Part shown: piece by piece, positions 32,549-43,389 of the stretch
Numbering within the stretch: the stretch's first letter is position 1
How the letters are laid out: each line of letters begins with the position of its first letter
Source: Cephalotus follicularis
Lineage: Eukaryota > Streptophyta > Magnoliopsida > Oxalidales > Cephalotaceae
Assembly (NCBI GenBank): GCA_001972305.1
Contig: BDDD01002690.1
Span: forward strand, 425,682 to 489,681
DNA length: 64,000 nt
Direction of reading: 5' to 3'
Program-made: the position numbers and the translations under genes
The notes under the pieces: model-generated
What the model saw: the letters and a program-made list of their open reading frames with translations, nothing else
Databases searched by the model: none
Told to the model about the DNA's origin: nothing

Positions 32549-33105
32549 TTACAATTGGTATGTGATGACTATATATATGGATTTGTTAACTGTAATTGTT
32601 CACGGATATTGCCATGACATGTATTGATATCTGCTATATTTGTTCATATCATCAGCATAGAGGTTGAGTTTCTATGAGGCTGTTGGGCTGACCAATTCTT
32701 TAGGATGGGGAATTTATATGTGTTCAGGCATAGATGGATCAAGGGTTAGTGGCAATGGTCACGGGCATGAGGATCAGTGATGGCATGGATGCTTGGAGCA
32801 TGGACGTATGGATATTCCATTATTGTTTTATGTATAAGATTGAACTGTATGGATCGTAAAAGATGATATGCATTCGTAATGAACAGTAAGGAATTGTGAG
32901 GTTTCTTATGTATTGATATCGAATGGTTTAATGTTTAAGAGTGTATTGAATGGACGTACGCACATATTGTTAAAGTTTTTAAGATTTCATGATTTTTTGG
33001 CTTTATAAAATAGGCTTTAACTAGTACCCGAATTATGGATTAAGTGATAGATCGGATGTTAGTGATGTCTCGGGACCCCATACGGGTTTGGGGTGTCACA
33101 CCGAT

Positions 33106-34175
33106 TGACCAATTTATTGTATAGAATTATCGATTGATTGATTGAACCTATTAGAGCGACCTTAGTGACTTCTAGTCGAGCATACTAAGCGTTGAACTTC
33201 ATTCAACAGTTCCCTCTAATTAGATAGCCACAAGCCTTAATGGAATTTATTGACTGATTATTTCCAGTATTCTTAGTTACGTATTCCTTGGGTTGATCGA
33301 GGACAGTTAGGAGACTTAGCAACGTATTCCTTTGGCTAATCAAAGACAGCATATTCTTGGGTTGATCGAGGACAGTTGGATCACCATCTAGTCTGTGTTA
33401 TTCATGGACTGATCCATGGACAACTAGATCATCTAACTTACCATTTTTGAAGGACTTCCTTCTGTGGGTTTAGATGCACCGTACTGATATCGATACCGAA
33501 AGTCATTAAGCTCTATAGCTTGATTGAGTGTCTTTGTACACTTATACTGGATTGTCTGATAAATGATTGGATATGATTATATGGTTAGGTCCTATTTATA
33601 TACGTCAGTATGGGACAGTTGTATATGAATTGCCGACCACAACTGACATTCATGCATATACCATGACATGCATTACTATTGTATAAATTGTTCACTCCAA
33701 TGTGCATTGAGAATATTCTGCTTGGTTGTATGGCTGACCCATCATGAGAGATGGGACGTTGATATTGTGTACAAGACGGGCAACAGAGTGTAGCGGTTAG
33801 TGAGCTGAATGTTGTATATGCTAGGCGTGAGGGCAAAAGACGGACATAGGGGGGGCCCACAGGGGTCCTGGTCCCCCAATGATTTTTTTTAAAATTTTCA
33901 TATATAACATTTAAATTATCAAATTTGGCTTCTCCAAGTTTCTATGGCTGAATCTGTCACTATTCGAGGGATTGACAGTGGTTTTATTATACTGTATTTA
34001 ATTGTGAGATTGGTTTGTAATAATATTTGCTAATTGCAAACATTCTATTAAGCTTTCTGAATGGATTATTGTGATTTGCTTAAAAAGATTTTGATATTTT
34101 TGTTAATTGATGGACTTAGCCATTGGTTTGAATAGGCCAGAAAGTGATGTCTCAAGCTTGCCTTTCGGGCTCAGG
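33106..34175 (+). mobile_element. Element H: LTR-like remnant, right part
   Basis: The sequence before C resumes here (GATTGACC..., GATTGATTGATTGA). A loose minisatellite of CGTATTCCTTGGGTTGATCG-like words lies at about 33285-33370. Its late part (ATATACCATGACATGCATT, TGTATAAATTGTTCA, GCTGACCCATCATGAGAGATGGG) parallels the last part of the E LTR (57285-57420), including a hairpin that pairs CCCATC with GATGGG. Element G interrupts it at 34180. An odd GGGGGGGCCCACAGGGG...CCTGGTCCCCC tract at 33848-33876 may be a small separate insertion. Confidence 0.4.
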
Positions 34176-34180
34176 ACATT

Positions 34181-34537
34181 TGTGACATCCGTGTCCTAGT
34201 ACGGTCTGTGTCTGTGGAGCCTGCGCGGCCTTCTGTTTGTTCGTCTAGCTGTTAGTCTATTTTTCTGGCATTCATGACATATGCATCACGACATTAATAA
34301 GATTTTACTAGTGTGGTTTTATTCCGGCGGTTTATCCGCATAAAAAATAAATGTTTTCATGCTTAAATTAAATGATGTTTTAATGAAATTGTTGATAAAT
34401 TTGAAAAAATAAGCCAAGTGGTATGTCCTAAACATCCAATTTCTATTCGTATCGGTTAAATTATGGACAAAACCCAATCTGTTATAGTTGAATATATATA
34501 TAATGGGAAAATGCCATTTTCTCAAATCTCATTTATG

Positions 34538-34589
<52 letters not shown>

Positions 34590-36994
34590 TCTCCCGCTCT
34601 CTCTCTGTTTCTGCCTCTGCCACCGGCTTCAATGCCAAACTGACACCGACGAAGGGATCGGTCGAACCACCGTCATCCCCCGAGCAAGCCACACCCTGCC
34701 TCGGTGCCAGCAACCGCGCCATACGGCCATAACAAGCTTCTCTCTCTCAGCCTCGGTTTTGCGTCGATCTGTCATCTCCGGTGACCGTCACGGCAAGGCG
34801 AGCCCAGATTCGGACTCCCTGCGTCACGGCGGTTCGAACGCCACCAGCCCTGACCCGTGAAGACGCCGGCAATGCAGATCGACGGCGAAGGTAACCGCGG
34901 TCAACGCGCCCATTCCGGCCAGATGCGGCAGTGCCGTGACCAACGGGCCTCAAATCCGTGATCCTCATCCTCCGGCGCTCCATATCCGACAATGCAGTTG
35001 TCCGACCGTCGCGCGTGGCTGACACGCTGCGGCGAGTTACAGCTTTCTGACTCCATTTTCTGCGAAGGTGTGATCCATTCCAGTTCCGCTGCGAGATTCT
35101 AGCTCTGTGCTCTGTTCCGTCTGCTTTCGGTAAACTCTAAACTCTAATCTGTTAATTCTGCTTTCTGTTTAATTCTGTAATTCTGTATCTATTTCTATAG
35201 TAATAAGAACTTGATTTGTGAAATCAATTCGAAATTGGATGACCTAGATGACCACTTGGACTTAATTGAATGATTTCAAAAGTTTGTTAGTCGAAGTTTA
35301 AACGATGTTTTAATAAATAGACTTATGTTGCTGTTGACCATATAGGTCGTTATTTTTTTCTAATATATGCACGCATTTTATTGCATAACGTATTTCATGG
35401 CATTGTACATGTTTGAGTTATGATGGTCTGTTGTCTGTCTGTTGGTAGTGGATCCTGCCTTTGAGGTCGGCCATGGAGGCGACCAGTCGTGGGACTTGCT
35501 CGTCTGTTCTGTGAGTGGAACGCCTTTCTTTAACCCTTTTCACTATTAAATGCTTTTAAATGTTTAAGCGTGTTCGCTTATTTGTTTTCTGTATCTGAAT
35601 GAACTTGGTTTTAGTTCATTTCTGAAATCTGTGTAAGTTTTAATGTATGAAACTTTCCTTTAATGTTTTCAAATGTTAGCATGGTTATAGTCATACTATG
35701 ATGCTATTTTGGCTATATCTGTACATGATAAGGAAAATGATTCCTCTATCTGTTTAAATCTGTTTTAAATCTGTTTTGATGACGTTCATGATTTCCGTAT
35801 CTGTCTGAAATTTGTTTTAAGTCTGTTATGAAGAAATTATGATTTCTGAATATGCTGAATCTGTTTAAATATGTTTTGATGCATGGTGATCTCGGTATTG
35901 TATTGGTTACTTATCCGATGCCCATGAGAGGCTTTGTCTACATGTGTATGACTTTCTGTTCTGATGCTTTGACACGACGGTGTCATTGCCACTATTTTCT
36001 GTTGGACGTTCGGCAAGACGGGGCCCAAGCGTCAACTTTACCTAGTAGACCCATTGCATCTTCATATATTTTATCTGTTTAAACTCTATTAATTATTATA
36101 TACATATGAAATTCTGATGATTTGAATATGTTTGAAAGAAATGATCTGGTTTTCTACTGATTTCTGAAAACATTTGTTTTATAAATCAGTTTTGAATTTA
36201 TATTCTGTTAAAGTTGTTTTAATCTATTTTAGAAATCAGATTCTGGATTTTGTTTTTGTTTCTGAAATTCTGTTTCAGTTGTTTTATATTTCTGTTATAT
36301 CTTTTCTGCAAAGATATGTTTATAATTGCGAGCAAAACTCTGCTGAGTCTTTTGTTCCATCTCACTAGTCCTGTGGACTAACCCCTTCTATGTTTTCTAT
36401 TTTTAATTATGACAGGTTAGTCTGCTGAGCTCTGTCAGCTGAAGTCAGTCTATCTGCTGAGGTGAGACCACAAGGGCATGCCTACCAGAGTCAACACTCA
36501 CATATCATCCACGACATTAATATTTAAATTTCTGCATTACTTATGTTTTTATATAACTATTTTGGTTTTGTTTAAAAGGGCTGAGCCCTATTCAGTTTTT
36601 AAGTTTTGATAATATAGTTGAGGCAGAGCCCAACCCATACTTGTTTTCTACTTTTAAATTGTGGTCTGTTGAGGGCTGAGCTCATTTTATAAACTGTTTC
36701 CTCATTCGGGAGTGTGGTGCTGAGGGTAGAACCCATTTTATAAACTGTTTTTTTCTTTACAGGGGGCATAGTCCGATAAACGAATACTACATGCCTAATT
36801 TTAGTAAAAATTTAAGAGTTAGAATTATTTTAAAGTTTTTTTCAAGAAACTTTTCTGTTTTGAAGAAATTTTCTGTCAAAAAAATGTATTTCTGAATCTC
36901 TGTTCTGCTGAACTTACAAGGTGAGTCTCTGATGGGAGGCTTGGCCTCGTAGTGGACACGGCGGATCCCAGACGGGCTGGGTCCGAGAGCGTCA
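34181..36994 (+). repeat. Element G 5' LTR
   Basis: This 2814-bp LTR runs from TGTGACATCC to GAGCGTCA. Order: TATA-like TATATATATAATGG (about 34491), (CT)n 34540-34584, GC-rich block 34620-35040, donor-like TTCG|GTAAAC (35130), T-rich part with repeated ATCTGTTTTAAATCTG words (35740-35880), acceptor-like TTATGACAG (36407-36415), then GGGCTGAGCCC-type hairpins (36575-36745) and the GGGGGCATAGTCCGATAAACG block. Confidence 0.88.
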
Positions 36995-38569
36995 GTTTGG
37001 TATCAGAGCTTTTGGTTTTCAGATTCTCTAGACTCATCTGCACGTCATGCATTTCATGCAGGCATTCATTCTGAGTTCTGGTATAAATGTGGGTAGCATG
37101 CCTTGTGGTCAAGTGATATCGTCTTGTGATAGAGTTTGAGTTTTGGCTCGAGCCAAATGTTTTGGATTTCTCTGTCGCAACAGAGTTGTTGCTAGGGTGT
37201 CACACCCTTATTCCCCCGTTCTGATATGGTAGATCTGAAATGTCTACTGATGTTTTGAGGTTCTGATTTTGTTGCTGAAGTTATTGGTTGGCTATATCTG
37301 AGGTTATAGAGATAGAACTTTTTAATTTTGAAATTTTAAGGTTCGAGTTTTAGTATGTTTATCTGTTTTATGGAATTAAGATTAAGTCTCTGATGAGATT
37401 CTGATTGGTGTCTGAAATTCTATCTGATGGAGTTCCCTGTTAAGGGGATATGTTTGGGAGTCAATAGATTCTGAGGAATGTGATGTTATGCTGTGCAATA
37501 AGTGTCGAGTAGTTGATATGATTGATCCATCCCTCTGGAAAGTTTAATGGGTGTGTATCTTTTGTGAGCTGTAGTACGAGGAGATATAATGTGGAGTTTG
37601 TTGACAAACGTTTCTTGAACTAATGAGTATGGTTATTTGAATAAAATTGAATTGGAGTTTATGATTCAATATTCTGCTTGATGATTCATTTCATGACTGG
37701 AGTATGAAATGAGTAAGTGTAGATAAGTGAATGCAAATAAAATCTGTATTGTGGCCTTGAGGTCTATAATAATGCTTTGTTTGCAAACTCTTATGACTTG
37801 TTTTGAATTAAGTTAATGTTTGTTTAAATGATCTAATTAGACTTGAGTTGCATTTTAAGGACTTTAGTCTTAACCTCTACAAGTTATTGGGTGACTTGAT
37901 GATAGGAAATGAGGATCTGTAAAGTGGTAATATGTTAGTAAGGTTCTTGATATGCTTATGTGATATCGATGATTGCAGTATGAGTTCTGCTAATTTGGTG
38001 ACTGTTAAAGATCCTTCATACTTGTTTAAGGTTTCGGTATGATTGAATTTTGATATTAAATTGAAGTTCATAGATAATGTAAATGCTACGAGTTCCAGTG
38101 ATATGTTATGAATAATGACATGATTCTGTTGATGAGAGCAAGTAGTTATAAGTTGTTCAGCAACCTCTGTATGTTTATGAATCATGAGATGTTAATGATT
38201 GTAGTGTAAATTCTGATCAAATTTATGTTAAAGATCTGTATTCATGATTTAAGTCTTGGCATGATATGATTAGTGAATGAAATTGAGGTTTCTGGTTGAT
38301 AAAATCTTCCGAGTCAAGATACCTTGTGAATCATGATTGGAGAAAAACTTTTCAAGTTTTGGTGTAAAAATCTGATAGTGATGTGTGAATGGTTCTGATG
38401 CGAAATAAAGTGATGATCAAAAGTCTTGGGTGATCTGATTCTGTATTGTTGGAAAGTTGTTATGCGTTTGATCATTTCTGTTTTATTTTATGAGGCAAGT
38501 AGTCAAATGTTTTCAACCTTTGGAGTTCTGGGAATTTCGAGGACAAAATTCTGTTAAGTGGGATATGTT
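36995..38569 (+). other. Element G internal region, primer site at 36998-37009, non-coding
   Basis: TGGTATCAGAGC (36998-37009), complementary to the initiator methionine tRNA 3' end, stands three bases after the LTR. The rest is AT-rich with stops in all frames and no protein motif. A weak purine run AAGTGGGATA (38555-38564) stands before the 3' LTR. The region may carry packaging or dimerisation signals, which cannot be judged here. Confidence 0.75.
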
Positions 38570-38926
38570 TGTGACATCTGTGTCCTAGTACGGTTTGTGT
38601 CTGTGGAGCCTACGTGGCCTTCTGTTTGTCTGTCTAGCTGTCAGTCTGTTTTTCTGGCATTTATGACATATGCATCACGACATTAATAAGATTTTAGCAG
38701 TGTGGCTTTATTCCTGCGGTTTATCCGCATAACAAATAAATGTTTTCGTGCTTTAAATTAAATGATATTTTACTAAATTTTTTGATAAATTTAAAAAAAT
38801 AAGCCAAGTGGTATGTCCTAAACATCCAATTTCTATTCGTATCGGTTAAATTCTGGACAAAACCCAATCTGTTATGGTTGAATATATATATAATGGGAAA
38901 ATGCCAGTTTTTTAATCTCATTTATG

Positions 38927-38964
<38 letters not shown>

Positions 38965-41423
38965 TCTATCCTGTTCTCTCTCTGTTTCTGCCTCTGCCGC
39001 CGGCTTCAATGCCAAACTGACGCTGACAAAGGTACCGGTCGAACCGCCATAATCCCTCGAGCACGTCGCACCCTGCCTCGGCGCCGACAACCGCGCCGTG
39101 CGGGCGCAAGAAGCTTCTCTCTCTCAGCCTCAGTTTTGCGTCGATCCGTCATCTCCGGTGATCGTCACGGCAAGGCGCACCCAGATTCAGACTCCTTGCA
39201 TCATGACGGTTCGAACGGGACCAGCACCGACCCCTGAAGACGCCGGTAACGCAGATCGGTGGTGAAGGTATTCGCGATCAACGCGCCCGTTCCGGCCAGA
39301 TGCGGCGGCGCCGTGACCAACGCACCTCAGATCCGTGATCCTCATCCTCCGGCGCTCCAGATCTGACCCTGCAGTTGTTCGACCGTCGCGTACCGCTGAT
39401 ACAGGCTGGCAAGCGGCGGCCGTGGGCCCACGCCCCGACAGCCTTTAGCGGCCCGTTCTGACAGCTTTTTGACTCCGTTTTCCATATAGTTGTGATCCGT
39501 TCCAGTTCCACTGAGGGATTTTGGCTTTGTGCTCTGTTCTGTCTGCTTTCGATAAACTCTGAACTTCGTTCCGTTAATTCTGCTTTCTATTGAATTCTGT
39601 AACTCTGTATCTGTTTCTATAGTAATAAGAACTTGATTTGTGAAATCAATTCGAAATTGGATAACCTGGACGACCACTTGGACTTACTTTAATGATTTCG
39701 GAAGTGTGTTAATCAAAGTTTAAACGATGTTTTACTAAACAGACTTATGCTGCTGTTGACCATATAGGTCGTTATAGTTTTCTGATATCTGTACGCGTTT
39801 TATTGCATAACGCATTTCACGGCATTGTACATGTTTGGGTTCTTATGGTCTTTTGTTTGTCTGTCTTTTGGCAGAGGATCCTGCCTTTGAGGTCGGCCAT
39901 GGAGGCGACCGGTCGTGGGACTTGCTCGTCTGTTCTGTGAGTGGAACGCCTTTCTTTAACCCTTTTTACTCTGAAATGCTTTTAAATGCTTAAGCGTATT
40001 CGCTTATTTGTTTTCTGTATCTAAATGAACTTGGTTTTAGTTCATTTCTGAAATTTGTTTAAGTTTTAATGTCTGAAACTTTCTTTTAATGTTTCAAATG
40101 CTCGCATGGTTATAGTCATACTATGACGCTATTTTTGGCTATATGTGTACATGATAAGGAAAATGATTTCTCTATCTATTTAAATATGTTTTAAATTTGT
40201 TTTGATGACGTTGATGATTTCCGTATCTGTCTGAAATCTGTTTTAAGTCTGTTATGAAGAAATTGTGATTTTTGAATCTGCTGAATCTGTTTAAATATGT
40301 TTTGATGCATGGTGATGTCGGTATTGTATTGGTTACTTATCTAATGCTCATAAGAGGTTGTCTACACGTGTATAACTTTCTGTTCTGATGCTTTGACACG
40401 ACGGTGTCATTGCCACTATTTTCTGCTGGACGTTCAGCCCGGCGGAGCCTAAGCGTCAACCTTACCTAATAGACCCATTGCATCTTTATGTATTTTATCT
40501 ATTTAAACTTTGTTAATTATTTTATATATATATATATATATATGAAATTCTGATGATTTGAATCTGTTTGAAAGAAATGATCTGGTTTTTTACTGATTTC
40601 TGAAAACATTGGTTTTATAAATCGGCTTTGAATTTATATTCTGTTAAAGTTGTTTTAATCTGTTTTAGAAATCAGATTCTGGATTTTGTTTCTGTTTCTG
40701 AAATTCTGTTTCAGTTGTTTTATATTTCTGTTATATCTTTTCTGCAAAGATATGTTTATAATTGCGAGCAAAACTCTGCTGAGTCTTTTGTTCCATCTCA
40801 CTAGTCCTGTGAATTAACCCCTCCTCTGTTTTCTGTTTTTAGTTCTGACAGGTTAGTCTGCTGAGCTCTGTCAGCTAGAGTCAGTCTGTCTGCTGAGGTG
40901 AGACTACAAGGGCATGCCTACCAGAGTCAACACTTGCATATCATCCATGACATTAGTATTTAAATTTCTGCATTACTTATGTTTTTATATAACTGTTTTT
41001 GTTTTGTTTAAAAGGGCTGAGCCCTATTCAGTTTTTAAGTTTTGATAATATGGTTGAGGCAGAGCCTAACCCATACTTGCTTTCTGCTTTTAAATTGTGG
41101 TCTACTAAGGGCTGAGCCCATTTTATAAACTGTTTCCTCATTCGGGAGTGTGGTTGCTGAGGGCAGAGCCCATTTTATAAACTGTGATTTTCTTTACAGG
41201 GGGCATAGTCCGATAAACGAATACTACATGCCCGATTTTCGTAAAAATTTAAGAGTTAGAATTATTTTCAAGTTTTTTTTAAGAAACTTTTCTGTTTTGA
41301 AGAAACTTTCTGTTTAAAAAAAATGTATTTCTGAATCTCTGTTCTGCTGAACCTACGAGATAAGTCTCTAATTGGAGGTTTGGTCTCGTAGCGGACATGG
41401 TGGATCCAAGATGGGCCGTGTCA
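38570..41423 (+). repeat. Element G 3' LTR
   Basis: It runs from TGTGACATCTG to GGCCGTGTCA and is collinear with 34181-36994, with many substitutions and a few small indels (a longer TA run at about 40525, a shorter CT run at 38929-38962). The level of divergence by eye suggests an older insertion than B. Confidence 0.88.
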
Positions 41424-41542
41424 ACATTAATGTATCAATACTATAGAAATAAAGGTATCTGATACACTCGAGTATGTCAGATACCCCTATTGTTTGGGGT
41501 ATCTCAAACTCTCTAATATGGGGTATCCAGCATACCCTTGAT

Positions 41543-42085
41543 TAGACTTGGAAAAATTTATCCAAATCCGAGGGTACCTGCGGGTACCCATAATTTTTGT
41601 GGATAATAAGTATAACTTTTAGTACCCATTAAAAAACGGGTAATTACTACCTATTACCAAACGGGTAAACCCATTGTCACCCGTACCCACGGGTATCCAT
41701 TTGCCATTGTATGAGGAGATATTGAACATTCTCACAAGAACAATTTAGTTTAGTTTTTTTATATTTGTATGGAACACGGTTACCCTTTTTTTTCTGGTAA
41801 AGTAATTGAAGGCATGTATTATGCATGACTTAAATATAACATTTATTTAAGTTTATGGTATGTATTTACTATTTTAAGTTATTTTATCAATTTTATAAGT
41901 TAATTTTTATTTTTAATAAAAAAATCATACGGGTACCCGTAGGTACCTATACCCGTTACGGACGGATAATGGATATAGTTTTTAGTACCGATTAAAAAAC
42001 AGATAATTACTATCCGTTACCTAATGGGTAGACCCGTTGTCACCTGTACCCATGAGTACCTGCAGATACTCGTTTGCCAGGTCTA
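41543..42085. mobile_element. hAT-type MITE with GGGTACCC repeats
   Basis: A perfect 8-bp duplication CCCTTGAT (41535-41542 and 42086-42093) borders ends TAGACTTGG and CCAGGTCTA. Each half contains a block of GGGTACC/ACGGGTA words (41570-41690 and 41930-42070) arranged as inverted copies, including CGGGTACCCG. There is no coding capacity over 543 bp. The 8-bp TSD and the end sequence fit hAT. Confidence 0.85.
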
Positions 42086-42140
42086 CCCTTGATGAAAGTT
42101 GAACAAAACTTTCTAAAATATTCTATATATAATTAGGATC

Positions 42141-42299
42141 TATTGACACTTAGTATAAAACTTTTCAGTTTCACACTTTATCTCTCATCATTGATTGAGG
42201 ATGGCCTTATCATTAAAGATGATTTTACTAATTTCTCTCTTCTTAATCAATCATGAAAGATAAAGTGTAAAATGAAAAGTTTTATACTATGTATCAATA
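42141..42299. mobile_element. Small foldback MITE
   Basis: The arms TATTGACACTTAGTATAAAA and TTTTATACTATGTATCAATA are inverted copies that continue as TTTTCA...CACTTTATCT / AGATAAAGTG...TGAAAA. The element is about 159 bp with probable TA at each end. A second, degenerate relative lies at about 42350-42445. Superfamily is uncertain. Confidence 0.7.
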
Positions 42300-42310
42300 A
42301 ATCATGTCTC

Positions 42311-42345
<35 letters not shown>

Positions 42346-42445
42346 TCATAATCTCTTGTCATTGATTGAAGTGAAAAATATTGATGAGGCCACCTTTAAT
42401 TGATAAGAGATTGATGTAAAATTGAAAATTTGTACACCATTTATA

Positions 42446-43384
42446 ATTGAATTCCAATTCAATTTTTATATCCTTCGAGTAGCGAAGGAAGCCAAAAAAA
42501 ATGATAAATAAATGGCATTACATGAAGATACCCTTCCACAAAATAATCAAACCAACGGGTAAAATGCAAAATACACGCATTGCATTGCAAGGGAGTGATT
42601 GGCTTAGTAAATAACCAAATAAAAGGTATATTACGATGTTGTTTACGGAAACTGACTCCTTAACATTATTATTGTCAACGACACTGCAACACAAGCATCT
42701 TGTTATTCATTGTAGTGAACGTCCTCTACTACCGATTCCAGTTATTACCATGTACTCCAACTAGTTAGTCTCTTTGAAGTAATAGCCTAAATACATTGTT
42801 TTTAACATCAATTCCAAAACGGTAAATACCCTTGCATGCTATTAATTAGGGAGTCAAGAACAAAAAGGATTCAACATATAATTTCGGATAACGTGAACTC
42901 AAAAGTTTAAACTATTAAGTTCTTCATTTTTTTATCTTCTTCTTCTTTTTCTTCTTTTTCTTTTTTCTTTTTTATTTTTTATGTTGGACTCAATCTCGTA
43001 TAGGAACTTTAATAATCTTTTACTTTTATGTGTGAGTTTCTATGAATACATAAATATCCTTATCCCTTTCTCCAAAATGTAGATGAATAAAGAATCAACT
43101 TTTTGACATCATATGCGTACTCTTGTCACCACCTATCCTTGGTCCAAACACTAGCTCTATACCAATTTTATCCATCAACACTCCTAGTCCAAACACTAGC
43201 TCTATATATACTGATTATTAATGGAGTAGTCCACACAAGAAGAGGACTTATCCGACCGGTTATTCAATTCAAATCCATTCTGTTATTCTCTATATGTTTG
43301 GAGAGAAAAACGATTGATACATATACACCAACTTCAAGCATTTTCAAATGAAAACGACACGCCTCTCTATCCCCTCAAGAGGCA
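42446..43384. other. Intergenic stretch, polypyrimidine run, no gene
   Basis: AT-rich sequence with a long T/C run (about 42925-42975) and a 20-bp direct repeat GGTCCAAACACTAGCTCTAT-like at about 43140 and 43187. No coding or element signature recognised. Confidence 0.4.
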
Positions 43385-43389
43385 ATTGC

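Larger units (their letters stand above)
28406..33100 (+). mobile_element. Element C: solo LTR (Gypsy type), interrupted by D
   Basis: It starts TGTAACACCCCAAAC and ends TTTGGGGTGTCACA, so its termini are inverted copies over about 13 bp. It is flanked by CTGAT (28401-28405) and CCGAT (33101-33105), a TSD with one mismatch. Without D it is about 2.3 kb. It holds a TATA box CTATAAATAG (28589-28598), a (TC)n tract, a donor-like TTG|GTAAAT (28875), a palindrome cluster (29166-29395) and a minisatellite (29572-30045). No internal region is present, so it is a solo LTR left by LTR-LTR recombination. Confidence 0.8.
34181..41423 (+). mobile_element. Element G: non-autonomous LTR retroelement (LARD-like)
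   Basis: LTRs lie at 34181-36994 and 38570-41423, with a perfect 5-bp duplication ACATT (34176-34180 and 41424-41428). A tRNA-iMet-type primer site follows the 5' LTR. The internal 1575 bp has no open frame matching Gag or Pol, so the element would need enzymes from an autonomous relative. The GAGGACAAAATT word before the 3' LTR (38540) is shared with F and resembles what precedes the 3' LTR in Tekay-type elements. LTRs of the same family occur at J (62560-64000) and, more distantly, F. Confidence 0.88.

Noticed and set aside
28406-33100. Treating C and E as the same LTR family
   Set aside because: They share layout and terminal style (TGTRACRCCC / GGGGTGT.ACA) but not the body sequence. The minisatellites and palindromes differ.
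36998-37009. Possible tRNA-iMet fragment
   Set aside because: Only the 12-nt primer-site complement is present, with no cloverleaf around it. The same holds at 52275 and 49372.
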